Shown: positions 18,557-27,403 of the stretch, piece after piece
Position numbering within the stretch: position 1 is the stretch's first letter
How the letters are laid out: every line of letters starts with the position of its first letter
Origin: Vagococcus sp. CY52-2
GTDB lineage: Bacteria > Bacillota > Bacilli > Lactobacillales > Vagococcaceae
Assembly: GCF_022655055.1 (NCBI RefSeq)
Contig: NZ_CP093384.1
Location: 1,364,001-1,428,000 of the forward strand
DNA length: 64,000 nt
Direction: 5' to 3'
Program-made: the position numbers and the translations under genes
The notes under the pieces: model-generated
What the model was told of the DNA's origin: nothing
Database searches by the model: none
The model's input: only the letters and a program-made list of their open reading frames with translations

Positions 18557-20276
18557 CCACACTCACATCCTTCGGTTGATAAATAATGATTTGTATTTTA
18601 GTTCCCACACCAATTTGTGATTCAATTACTAATTCAACGCCATTTGAAAAGTAGTTTTGCATACGCTGATACACATTCTCCAGTCCAATTGATCCAGATA
18701 ATAATGTATCACTACCTTCTAGTTTTTCTGTGACTTCTTTTAATTTTTCTGTTGTGATCCCTTTTCCATTATCTTCCACTAAAATTTCAACATAAGAGTC
18801 ATGTGTCGTTGCTTTGACACTAATAGCATTATCAATACGCGAGTGATCCATTCCATGAATAAAATAATTTTCAATCAAGGGTTGAATCATAAATTTTGGA
18901 ATCGTAAAATTTTTGAGTGATTCATCAATAATAAAATGATACGCAATACTGTCTGGAAACCGCATTTGGTACAAGTACACGTATTTTTCACAAAAACTTA
19001 ATTCTGATTCTAAATCAATGGTTTTAGCTTGATCGATATTATTTCGTAACAACGATGAAAAAGCAAAAACAACATCCGCCAACTCCATTTGATCCTTGCT
19101 AATTGCATACATGCGAATATATTCTAATGTATTATACATAAAATGAGGATTAATTTGTGACTGTAACGCGCGTAAATGAGCATCACGCTGTTTAACCTCT
19201 AAAACATACACATCTTGAATATATTGATTTAAACTCACAATCATATCATTCACCGCATCTGATAAATCACATAATTCCATTTTCATATCTGTTGTATCAA
19301 TTTGTGCCGATAAATTTCCTTGACTGACTTCTTTAGTAACTGATACAATACTGTTTACTTTTTTAGCATAGTTACTAAAGACCCTTTTTAAACTGACTAA
19401 TAAAAAAGCAATGACAAATAATCCCACTCCCCATACAGGAATTAGCGAGTGTAATATATCTTTCGTCACGTTTGATTTATCTAAAATAGTTAACACAGTC
19501 AAGCCCTTAACTACCTCATCATTAAAGACTGCTTCTTTTTGTAATGTTGTTCTATCCAGGTCACCTGTTTTTTGAAAATTTTCTACTATCTGATTAATTT
19601 TTTTATCATTCAGTGATGTTCCATGTTCATACACCACTTGATGCCCAGTATCAAATACAAATGTCTTAACAGCATAATCATTGGCTAAGTCTTTTGATAA
19701 AAACATGTCATCAAACGTCACATAAATATGCCCCACCATCTCACGTGTATTTGGTATAGGAATTGGTCGTGATAAAGTGAAGTCCTTTGATATTACCGGT
19801 TTCCCTTGTAAAAACACACCATTTGTTTTTCTAGTATCAGCATGTAAATAATCCTCTCTTCCATCCCACACGATGTCGATTGTTTGAATTGATGGAAAAC
19901 TATAAAACAAATTATTTAACACATTTGGGAAAAAATCATTATTATTCGTTTCACGCCAGTTATCCAATGAATATTCTACGTATTCACTAATGGGTAACGT
20001 CATAAATTGATTTAAATTATCAAATTGATTTGGTGTTAACGCAATATCCCATAAAATCCCAGACAACGTTGCATCTTTCACTTGAATAGATGCTGTTAAT
20101 TCTCTAGAGACTGTATCTAATACTTTTTTGGAATCATCCCTAGTAAAATTAACCGTTAAAATCGTATAACCTATTAAAATAATCCCAATTGACCCTACTA
20201 ATAGCAAACTATAAATTGTCATTAATTGATTCATTAAAATATTTTTTGAAAATAAACGATGTAATTTAGCTTTCAT
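18549..20276 (-). CDS. YesM-type sensor histidine kinase
   Basis: A 575-residue membrane kinase. It has a membrane segment at about 16-38, an extracellular sensor domain of about 240 residues, and a second segment at about 276-296 followed by HAMP. The His_kinase domain carries the phospho-acceptor in SQINPHFMYNTLEYI, and the HATPase motif VEDNGKGIT lies near the end. YesM/YesN pairs sense oligosaccharides or their binding proteins and switch on nearby sugar uptake genes. The start overlaps the end of the YesL-like gene by 11 nt, and its stop overlaps the regulator, so the three are tightly coupled. Confidence 0.93.
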   Translation of the reverse strand: MKAKLHRLFSKNILMNQLMTIYSLLLVGSIGIILIGYTILTVNFTRDDSKKVLDTVSRELTASIQVKDATLSGILWDIALTPNQFDNLNQFMTLPISEYVEYSLDNWRETNNNDFFPNVLNNLFYSFPSIQTIDIVWDGREDYLHADTRKTNGVFLQGKPVISKDFTLSRPIPIPNTREMVGHIYVTFDDMFLSKDLANDYAVKTFVFDTGHQVVYEHGTSLNDKKINQIVENFQKTGDLDRTTLQKEAVFNDEVVKGLTVLTILDKSNVTKDILHSLIPVWGVGLFVIAFLLVSLKRVFSNYAKKVNSIVSVTKEVSQGNLSAQIDTTDMKMELCDLSDAVNDMIVSLNQYIQDVYVLEVKQRDAHLRALQSQINPHFMYNTLEYIRMYAISKDQMELADVVFAFSSLLRNNIDQAKTIDLESELSFCEKYVYLYQMRFPDSIAYHFIIDESLKNFTIPKFMIQPLIENYFIHGMDHSRIDNAISVKATTHDSYVEILVEDNGKGITTEKLKEVTEKLEGSDTLLSGSIGLENVYQRMQNYFSNGVELVIESQIGVGTKIQIIIYQPKDVSVDV

Positions 20277-20880
20277 TTCCCACTAACCTTTTTTCAACAA
20301 ACTCTCGGTTATGTTTTGTTGCAATATTATTCCATGCTGTCCACAGTGCAAATGTAGCAAAAAGCAATAAACCTTTCATCCCCCAACTAAATCCTAAAAT
20401 AATAGCAATCCCAATTAATAATTTTAAAAAAGAAGAAAAACTTAAAAAGACACTAATACACGATAATTTAATTAACTGTAATATCGGTAACTCATACTCT
20501 GATTCATACACTAATACATATTGATAAGACACGAAAATGAGTAAGCTCATGGTTAATAATAAAAAGTCGATGATTAGCCATAACAACCCCTTAAGCTGGA
20601 CAGATAGGTATAAATTATAAAATAAAATAGCTAAACAGCCATTGTATAACCAAAATAATTGATTACTCCGAACAAAATGACCTTTAAATGATTCCCACGC
20701 TTTATGAAACGTTATTTCTTTGTAATCAAATTCAGATTCAACAAATAAATCATTCATCATTTGAAGTGCTGGACCTACACCAAACACAACTAGTCCACAT
20801 AAACTAAATAGAACAAATAATAAATTTAATTTAACTATTAACCATACACCTTTAAATCCTTTGTCAATCATCACTTTCAC
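20266..20880 (-). CDS. yesL: YesL-like membrane protein (DUF624)
   Basis: A 204-residue protein with about five hydrophobic helices (residues 10-33, 77-98, 100-125, 140-160, 165-188), matching DUF624/YesL. YesL proteins are regularly found beside ABC sugar importers and YesMN systems; the molecular function is unknown. The C-terminus overlaps the kinase start. It lies 98 bp behind the binding-protein gene across a hairpin that probably lowers its expression. Confidence 0.85.
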   Translation of the reverse strand: MKVMIDKGFKGVWLIVKLNLLFVLFSLCGLVVFGVGPALQMMNDLFVESEFDYKEITFHKAWESFKGHFVRSNQLFWLYNGCLAILFYNLYLSVQLKGLLWLIIDFLLLTMSLLIFVSYQYVLVYESEYELPILQLIKLSCISVFLSFSSFLKLLIGIAIILGFSWGMKGLLLFATFALWTAWNNIATKHNREFVEKRLVGNES

Positions 20881-20939
20881 CTCTTCTATTTTTTTATATC
20901 ATACCATTATTTAATACCTATTCAATGATAATAATGTGA

Positions 20940-20973
20940 AAAGACTGAAACACTTTTGCTCGTTTCAGTCTTT
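20940..20973 (-). terminator. Hairpin between binding-protein gene and yesL, likely partial terminator
   Basis: Perfect 12-bp arms (20940-20951 and 20962-20973). On the minus strand only four T residues follow, so read-through is likely. Such a hairpin would give high lipoprotein output and low output of the regulatory genes. Confidence 0.7.
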
Positions 20974-20978
20974 CTCTA

Positions 20979-22451
20979 TTATTTACTTGTCTTTAAAAAG
21001 TCATCCAATTGAGATTGCATTTCTTTTTGTACTTTATCCCATCCTGCCGTTTCCAAATCCTTATTTAATTTCGGTAATGTTTCTTTTGGATCAACTGTTC
21101 CGGTATTTAGACTTGCTTTATAACGATTCATGACGTTTGCAATGTTAGTAATTTCAGTTTTTACAGGAGCTGTATTAAAGTTAAATCCTAAGATTGGTGA
21201 CACTTCTGCATTTTTGATGCTTTCATCACGTTCTTTAATTTTTTCTTCTGGTAATGTATCTTGTGTGTATAAAATCATGTTGTTCCCTGTATTCCAAGCG
21301 GCCATATGCATATTTGGTTTATAACCGTCTAATAATTTAATACGATTGTCACCAACTTTTTCCCACGCTTTGCCTTCAACACCCCAAACTAATCCATTTA
21401 ATAAAGTTGGATCACTGTTTAATAATCCTAAAAATTCGACTGATTTTTCTTTATTTTTAGAAACGTTTGATACAGCAAAGTTTGCCATTTGAGCTTGTGC
21501 TGTTGTTTTTAATGGCTTAGTAATTGCTTTTGACACTAATGGATGACCAGCAGCATTACTTAAAATTGTATCACCATAATCCATTGGTCCTTGTGTTTCT
21601 TCACGCATAAACCAAGTATTACCTTCTAAAGGATAACCCGTTGTGTTTGTTGATGCATCTGTTGGAATCAATTTGTCTTCATACCATTTATGCATTAATT
21701 CTAAGTTAGACACAAAGTCTGGATCGTCATATTGATTAATAATTTTGATACCATCTTTACTATCATTTTTCACAGCAAATGGGTATTCTTTTCCTAATGG
21801 GTAATCATAATCTCCTGATAATTGGAATGATTGTCCAATAGCAAATGGCGCTATACTAGGTTCTTTCTCATGAAATTCTTTTAATACTTTTTCAGCATCT
21901 GCATATGATTTAATATCATCAATGTTTAAATTGTATTTATCTAAATACTCTTTATTAAATGTTAGAACTTGTTGACCATACACATTCCCATTCACTGGAA
22001 AAGCATATAATTTTCCATCAATTGTGTTTCCTTTAATATAAGCTTCATCCAGTTGCTCATAAGCATCTTTAGCATATTTAGGAGCTAATTCAGTTAAATC
22101 AGCATAAGCACCTTTTTGCGCATTTGCCACATAATTTGAAGCAAAAGAGATGTCATAGTTTTCGCCTGAAGCAATGATGGTACTCATTTTCTTGTCCCAA
22201 TCACCCCAACCAATATATTGTAAATCAACTTTTACATTAATGGCTTCTTCAATTTGCTTATTAGCAATTGACATCAACTCATCATAATTTTCTGGTTTAT
22301 CGCCAATTTGATACATCAATAAAGTGGTGACATCACCATCTTTTCCGCTACTTTTTTTATCATCTGCTTTTTTATCTCCACCACAAGCTGTTAACGCAAG
22401 GGTTGCCACAATCGCAGTCGACGCAAATAAAAATTTCTTTACATGTTTCAC
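20979..22451 (-). CDS. Extracellular sugar-binding lipoprotein (ABC importer, DUF3502 type)
   Basis: A 490-residue family 1 solute-binding protein. The N-terminus is a lipoprotein signal with lipobox LALTAC and Cys at 23, then a Lys/Asp/Ser linker. The mature part resembles the LplA/YtcQ group used for complex oligosaccharides, with the DUF3502-like C-terminal region. Start is GTG at 22449-22451 with AGGAGG eight nt upstream; the operon is permease, permease, binding protein. The ligand is unknown. Confidence 0.93.
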   Translation of the reverse strand: MKHVKKFLFASTAIVATLALTACGGDKKADDKKSSGKDGDVTTLLMYQIGDKPENYDELMSIANKQIEEAINVKVDLQYIGWGDWDKKMSTIIASGENYDISFASNYVANAQKGAYADLTELAPKYAKDAYEQLDEAYIKGNTIDGKLYAFPVNGNVYGQQVLTFNKEYLDKYNLNIDDIKSYADAEKVLKEFHEKEPSIAPFAIGQSFQLSGDYDYPLGKEYPFAVKNDSKDGIKIINQYDDPDFVSNLELMHKWYEDKLIPTDASTNTTGYPLEGNTWFMREETQGPMDYGDTILSNAAGHPLVSKAITKPLKTTAQAQMANFAVSNVSKNKEKSVEFLGLLNSDPTLLNGLVWGVEGKAWEKVGDNRIKLLDGYKPNMHMAAWNTGNNMILYTQDTLPEEKIKERDESIKNAEVSPILGFNFNTAPVKTEITNIANVMNRYKASLNTGTVDPKETLPKLNKDLETAGWDKVQKEMQSQLDDFLKTSK

Positions 22452-22471
22452 TAATAATTCCTCCTAAATAG

Positions 22472-23398
22472 TTATTCTTTTACTCCACCAATTGTTAATC
22501 CGCCAACAAAATATTTTTGGAAAAACGGGTAGGTTATTGCTATAGGTAATGTTGAAATCACGACAATCGCCATACGAGCTGACTCGCTTGGTAAGGCTGC
22601 TAGACCTCCTGATACTTGAGCACTCATTCCTGCATTTTGTGCTAGATAGTCTAAGTTATTTTGAATCTTCATTAATAAATACTGTAATGGAATTAAGTTG
22701 TCATTTTGTATATAAAGTAACGCATTAAACCAGTCATTCCAATACCCAAGGGCTGCAAATAAACTAATCGTTGCAATACCTGGTACTGCAAGTGGTAATA
22801 CAATACGAACAAAAATCTTTAATTCACTCGCGCCATCAATTCTAGCTGATTCGATAATACTATCTGGAACATTTTTTCTAAAGAAAGTCCGCATAACCAA
22901 AATATTAAATGGTCCAAGGGCTAACGGTAAAATCAATGCCCATATCGTATCTTTTAATTGAAGTAAGTTACTCATCACTAAGTAATTTGCCACCATACCA
23001 GGTACAAATAACATCGTAATTAAAGCAAACAGTGTAAAAAATCGTTTAAATGGAAAATTATTTCTAGAAATCGCATAAGCGTATAAACTAGTTATGGTAG
23101 CATTTACAATTGTTCCCACAACTGTGACGAAAATAGTCACTCCAAATGAGCGTACAATTTTAGCTGACATGTTTCCAGAAAAAATATATTTGTATGCTTC
23201 AAATGACCACTCTTTTGGGAAAAAGCTATATCCATTTGCTGTTAATGCCGATTCACCTGTCAGTGAAATAATAATGACAAAAATAAATGGGATTAAACAA
23301 GAAATAGCAAATAACGCGATTAAGATACTGAAAAACAAATCCACTTTTGGACTAAAAGCACGTATTTCAACCTTCTTAACTTTCTTTTTTTCTCTCAA
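22472..23398 (-). CDS. lplC: ABC sugar permease, LplC/YtcP type
   Basis: A 308-residue inner-membrane permease with six predicted helices and the coupling (EAA) loop ESARIDGASELKIFVRIVLPLAVPG at about 182-206. The C-terminal VGGLTIGGVKE is typical of YtcP/LplC. The start is TTG at 23396-23398 with GGAGG nine nt upstream. It pairs with the permease gene 15 bp upstream. No ATPase gene is in the island, so the importer probably uses a shared MsmX-like ATPase encoded elsewhere. Confidence 0.93.
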   Translation of the reverse strand: MREKKKVKKVEIRAFSPKVDLFFSILIALFAISCLIPFIFVIIISLTGESALTANGYSFFPKEWSFEAYKYIFSGNMSAKIVRSFGVTIFVTVVGTIVNATITSLYAYAISRNNFPFKRFFTLFALITMLFVPGMVANYLVMSNLLQLKDTIWALILPLALGPFNILVMRTFFRKNVPDSIIESARIDGASELKIFVRIVLPLAVPGIATISLFAALGYWNDWFNALLYIQNDNLIPLQYLLMKIQNNLDYLAQNAGMSAQVSGGLAALPSESARMAIVVISTLPIAITYPFFQKYFVGGLTIGGVKE

Positions 23399-23413
23399 TA
23401 TTACTCACCTCCA

Positions 23414-24355
23414 TTAGAATAATGCTGCATCTGGATCTAATTTTCTAACAATTGCATTAGTCCCTAATAATAAGATACTTCCTACAACTGATTGATATAA
23501 ACTTGCCGCAGCTGACATCCCAATGTCCCCTGTTGCCGTCATACCATTGTAAATATAAGTATCCAGCACAGATGTCACTTGATACAATGCACCAGAATTC
23601 ATTGGAACAGAATAGAACATTCCAAAGTCTGCTCTAAAGATACCTCCAATGTTTAAAATTAATAACACACTCATCATTGGGATAATTTGTGGAATGGTCA
23701 CATTTTTGATTTGTTGCCACTTGCTTGCACCGTCCACCATTGCTGCTTCATAATATGTTGGATCAATCCCCATAACTGATGCATAGTAGATAATACTGTT
23801 GTATCCCAGACTCTTCCATACATTTAAGATAACAAAAATTAATGGCCACCATTTTGGATCAGCATACCAATTAATTGATGTTTTTCCATTTGATAATAAC
23901 AAATGATTAATGATACCTTTATCTGGACTTAAGAATGCGTATACAAAATAGGAAATAACTACCCAAGACAAGAAATACGGCAGTAAAGACATCGTATGAT
24001 AAACTTTTACTGCTCGTTTATTTCTCAACTCACTCATGATAATGGCAAACGCTATAGCAAAAAACAAATTAAATGCTAAAAATACAATATTATAAACCAA
24101 TGTATTTCTAGTAATTAACCACGCATCACTTGAGGCAAATAAAAATTTGAAATTTTCAAACCCAACCCAAGGACTCTGTTTTAAACTAGCAAAAAAACCA
24201 TCTGGAGATATTCTAAAATCTTTAAAGGCAACCACATTAGCCATTACTGGAATATAGAAGAAAAAAATAAACCAAATCATGCCTGGTAAAGCCATCAAAA
24301 TTAAGGCCTTATATCGAACAATGTCAGACCATGTTTTTTTTAATTTATTGCCCAT
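23414..24355 (-). CDS. lplB: ABC sugar permease, LplB type
   Basis: A 313-residue permease, first gene of the importer operon, with six membrane helices and the EAA loop YYEAAMVDGASKWQQIKNVTIPQI. The start is placed at the ATG at 24353-24355 because GGGAGGG lies directly upstream and MGNKLKKTWSDI is the usual LplB-like N-terminus; a longer frame to 24421 would run into the promoter. Partner of the downstream LplC-like permease. Confidence 0.93.
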   Translation of the reverse strand: MGNKLKKTWSDIVRYKALILMALPGMIWFIFFFYIPVMANVVAFKDFRISPDGFFASLKQSPWVGFENFKFLFASSDAWLITRNTLVYNIVFLAFNLFFAIAFAIIMSELRNKRAVKVYHTMSLLPYFLSWVVISYFVYAFLSPDKGIINHLLLSNGKTSINWYADPKWWPLIFVILNVWKSLGYNSIIYYASVMGIDPTYYEAAMVDGASKWQQIKNVTIPQIIPMMSVLLILNIGGIFRADFGMFYSVPMNSGALYQVTSVLDTYIYNGMTATGDIGMSAAASLYQSVVGSILLLGTNAIVRKLDPDAALF

Positions 24356-24415
24356 TTGTTTCCCTCCCTCATAACTTATAGATACAGTATAATACTGAGG
24401 TCTCATTTTTTTAAG

Positions 24416-24457
24416 AAACAAATTATAGTTTTATCTAAACAAATTATAGTTTTGTCT
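24416..24457. promoter_or_regulatory. Tandem 21-bp direct repeat, candidate operator of the sugar-ABC operon
   Basis: Two head-to-tail copies of a 21-bp unit (24416-24436 and 24437-24457) differ at one base. They lie just upstream of the predicted lplB promoter region, with a palindromic CAGTATTATACTG at the -10 position closer to the gene. A 21-bp period is two helical turns, as expected for the tandem binding of an AraC-type response regulator such as the YesN-like protein here. Confidence 0.75.
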
Positions 24458-24520
24458 CATAAAAACATTTTCAAATTAATTTTTTAACCACTTTGGATAC
24501 ATTAATATGATTTTAGTTTC

Positions 24521-25447
24521 TTAATCAAAGATATTTATATGTAATTTAGTTACTACGTCTTTTAATAATCTCACCCCTGCCAAACTATTTCCTGACTTAT
24601 CTAGTGGCGGACTGAATACTCCAATCCCAAATTGATTGGGCGAGACACCCATCAATCCCCCACCAACACCACTCTTACCTGGTATACCAACATGTGCAGA
24701 AAACTCACCCGACTCATCATACAATCCAGCAGTTGTCATAACAGATTTAACCAGTGTGGCAGATTCCTCTGAGATAAGTCGCTTATTATCCCATGGTTTA
24801 ATTCCTTTATTGGCTAAAACACTTGCCATCATGGCGATATTTTCAGTAGTTACATTCAAAGAACACTGCTTAAAATAAACTTCCAATACGCCTTCAACCT
24901 CTTTTGAGAGCATATTATTCCCTTTTAAATAATAAGCTAGTGAACGATTAATATCTCCAGTTTTTGCCTCTGACTGATAGATTTCCTCATTTAAAGAAAT
25001 GGTATTATCATGACAGATTTCTTTAATAAAGCTTAGCAATCTACTATAACAGTCATCAGGAGAACTTCCCTGAATTAACGATGTTGTTTCAATAGCCCCT
25101 ATATTAACAAAAGGATTAAGTGGGTGTTTATCGTGATTTATTTCCATATTAAGAGGTGAATTAAAAGAAAAACCAGTGGCTTCAGTGTTTATATGGTTTA
25201 ATACATTAGACAAACCATTGTCCTCAATGGCTAACAATAATGCTGGCACTTTTGAGATACTCTCAATAGCAAATTTAACAGAAGAATCACCTACTGATAA
25301 CATATCCCTTGTTTTTATATTATACAAAGTTATCCCTAGCTGGTTGGGATTCACTTTTGCTAGAGCTGGGATATAATGAGCGTTTTGACCTTCACTACAA
25401 TATGATTTATTTTTTATCACCAATTGTTCTAATTCCTTTTGATTCAT
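24521..25447 (-). CDS. glsA: Glutaminase
   Basis: A 308-residue serine-type glutaminase with the S-x-x-K catalytic pair in ESISKV (Ser63, Lys66) and the family blocks NPFVNIGAIE near residue 110 and GKSGVGGGLMG near 255. It hydrolyses glutamine to glutamate and ammonia in the cytosol. In lactic acid bacteria it is linked to acid resistance through ammonia release. Single gene, full length, transcribed divergently from the efflux pump. GATGATGGA before the ATG is a weak ribosome site. Confidence 0.94.
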   Translation of the reverse strand: MNQKELEQLVIKNKSYCSEGQNAHYIPALAKVNPNQLGITLYNIKTRDMLSVGDSSVKFAIESISKVPALLLAIEDNGLSNVLNHINTEATGFSFNSPLNMEINHDKHPLNPFVNIGAIETTSLIQGSSPDDCYSRLLSFIKEICHDNTISLNEEIYQSEAKTGDINRSLAYYLKGNNMLSKEVEGVLEVYFKQCSLNVTTENIAMMASVLANKGIKPWDNKRLISEESATLVKSVMTTAGLYDESGEFSAHVGIPGKSGVGGGLMGVSPNQFGIGVFSPPLDKSGNSLAGVRLLKDVVTKLHINIFD

Positions 25448-25675
25448 TATCCATCATCTACTTTCATCCAATTTTGTCATAATATCAGTTTGCCTCACAC
25501 AAAAGAAAAAATAATGTTATTTTTACAAATCTTCTTAGTTTTTTATCCTACGGCAACTGGTCAACATGACAAAATAAGATATTCTACGAAAAATGACAAT
25601 AAATCATAAACATTTTCATTAGTTTTTCAAAAAAGTAGCGTAATATCACATTATATGATTTAAGGAGGGATTTTT

Positions 25676-27115
25676 ACGGAACAACCAATTGTCAAACTCA
25701 AACATCGTAATATATTAGTCATTACAATTATTATTGGAAGTTTTGGCACTGTTTTAAACCAAATGCTTCTAACAACTGCTTATCCTGATTTAATGCGCCA
25801 ATTTTCTGTCTCAACCTCAACGATTCAATGGCTGACAACCGGATTTTTATTAGTCAATGGTATAATGATTCCAGTTAGTGCTTATTTTATGAATAATGTT
25901 CCCACTAAAAAATTATACATTGGGGCGATTACTCTTTTTTTAATAGGAACCATTATTTGCTTTGTCTCAACTTCTTTTAACCTCTTATTATTTGGTCGAA
26001 TCATTCAAGCTATGGGAGTTGGTATCTCACTTCCTCTTTTACAAACCATTATGTTAAGCATCTATCCTGAAAATGAGCGTGGTAAAGCACTAGGTATTGC
26101 AGGGATTGTTATCGGTCTTGCTCCAGCTATTGGTCCAACGCTTTCTGGTTGGGTTATCGATACTTTCAACTGGCGTTACTTATTTGGCTTACTTATCCCC
26201 ATCATTCTTTTTGTTATCGTTCTATCTATTATTTTTATGCAGAATGTGCTTCCCTTGCATCCTTCAAAAATAGATATTCCTTCACCTATCCTATCCACTC
26301 TTGGTTTTGGTAGTTTACTTTATGGGTTTTCTCTTGTCGGAGATCATGGCTGGACAGATCCTCTTGTTCTTTTATTACTTATTTTAGGGACTGCCCTTGT
26401 GGTGATTTTCTGCAAAAGACAACTTAAAATCAGTAACCCTTTTTTGCGTATGGAGGTCTTTAAATCAAAATTATTTATTAATACAACCATTTTAAGTGGT
26501 ATTGTGAATATGGCTATGGTTGGTGCTGAAATGGTACTCCCTCTCTATATCCAAAATGTTCGCGGGTATAATCCATTTCATTCTGGATTAGTGTTATTTC
26601 CAGGTGCTTTAATCTTAGGCATTATGATGCCCATTACTGGTAAATTATTTGATAAGTATGGAGAAAAATATTTATCAATTATTGGAATGAGTTTACTAAC
26701 AATTGGGACTGCTTGTTTATGTACACTAAATGAAAAAACACCTATGCATTTTATCACCATTATTTACGGCGTCAGAATGCTAGGTGTCAGTATGGTTATG
26801 ATGCCAATAACCACAGCTGGTATGAATTCACTACCTGATACTCTCATTAGTCATGGTTCCGCTGCAAATAATACAGCAAAACAATTATTCAGCTCTATTG
26901 GGACAGCCATCTTAATTAGTTTCCTATCTCAAGCAACCCTAAAAGATATGCCGCATAAATCACTTCTGTTAAGTTCTCCTATTACTTACAAATCAGATGT
27001 GTTATCTGCTACTTTACATGGTTACAATATTGCCTTTATCGTCGCAACACTATTTTGTGCAATGGGTCTAGCGCAAGCCATTTTTATGGGCATGAACAAA
27101 TCTTTGAATAAATAA
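25676..27115 (+). CDS. DHA2-family multidrug efflux MFS transporter with apparent ACG start
   Basis: A 14-helix EmrB/QacA-type (DHA2) drug:proton antiporter. The first ATG in frame, at 25763, would begin inside helix 1 and remove the N-terminus. Upstream of it the frame stays open for 29 codons back to an ACG at 25676-25678 placed seven nt after AAGGAGG. That gives EQPIVKLKHRNILVITIIIG..., as in family members. So the natural start position carries ACG instead of ATG. Motifs: LLTTAYPDLM, WLTTGFLLVNGIMIP (helix 2), GRIIQAMGVGISLPL (helix 4) and antiporter motif GLAPAIGPTLSGW (helix 5). Translation may be weak, or the gene may be decaying. Confidence 0.85.
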   Translation, partial: TEQPIVKLKHRNILVITIIIGSFGTVLNQMLLTTAYPDLMRQFSVSTSTIQWLTTGFLLVNGIMIPVSAYFMNNVPTKKLYIGAITLFLIGTIICFVSTSFNLLLFGRIIQAMGVGISLPLLQTIMLSIYPENERGKALGIAGIVIGLAPAIGPTLSGWVIDTFNWRYLFGLLIPIILFVIVLSIIFMQNVLPLHPSKIDIPSPILSTLGFGSLLYGFSLVGDHGWTDPLVLLLLILGTALVVIFCKRQLKISNPFLRMEVFKSKLFINTTILSGIVNMAMVGAEMVLPLYIQNVRGYNPFHSGLVLFPGALILGIMMPITGKLFDKYGEKYLSIIGMSLLTIGTACLCTLNEKTPMHFITIIYGVRMLGVSMVMMPITTAGMNSLPDTLISHGSAANNTAKQLFSSIGTAILISFLSQATLKDMPHKSLLLSSPITYKSDVLSATLHGYNIAFIVATLFCAMGLAQAIFMGMNKSLNK

Positions 27116-27118
27116 AAT

Positions 27119-27158
27119 AAAAATCTATGTCAACAAAGTAACATTGACATAGATTTTT
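27119..27158 (+). terminator. Terminator of the efflux gene
   Basis: Perfect 15-bp arms (27119-27133 and 27144-27158) with a 10-nt loop, ending in five T residues. Confidence 0.9.
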
Positions 27159-27223
27159 ATAAATAATGATTAGTTTCATAGTTCTAAAACGTGTATGCAT
27201 TGAAAGGAACCTTAGTATGTTTT

Positions 27224-27297
27224 TTGGAAGCATTCAAAACAATATAGCGAGTTAAAATAAGGCTTAGTCCTTAATCAACTTTTGTGGCGCTTTTTTT
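27224..27297 (+). ncRNA. Orphan type II-A tracrRNA-like sequence, 3' end shortened
   Basis: The segment contains, in order, GGAAGCATTCAAAAC (anti-repeat upper part, 27226-27240), ATAGCGAGTTAAAATAAGG (lower anti-repeat, 27244-27262), the nexus hairpin AAGGCTTAGTCCTT (27259-27272), ATCAACTTTT and a terminal GCGCTTTTTTT. This order and sequence match Cas9 tracrRNAs of Streptococcus and Listeria as I remember them. The hairpins that should lie between ATCAACTT and the U-run are missing, only GTGGC remaining. No cas gene or repeat array is near. It could be a relic, or an RNA used by a Cas9 elsewhere. Expression is not shown. Confidence 0.8.
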
Positions 27298-27364
27298 ATT
27301 TTTACTATTATACAACACTATCTATTCACACCACTAACTAATTATAAATTATATCATAATAAAC

Positions 27365-27402
27365 AAAAAAACCCGAAAGTTTAAAAACTACCGGGTTTTT
27401 TT
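27365..27402 (-). terminator. Transketolase terminator
   Basis: A11/T-flanked stem: AAACCCG arm (27365-27375) with CGGGTTT arm (27392-27402) and an inner AGTT/AACT pair; T-run on the minus strand. Confidence 0.88.
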
Positions 27403-27403
27403 A

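Noticed and set aside
27181-27300. A CRISPR array near the tracrRNA-like sequence
   Set aside because: Only one short repeat-like end (GTTCTAAAAC on the plus strand) is present; there are no regularly spaced repeats.
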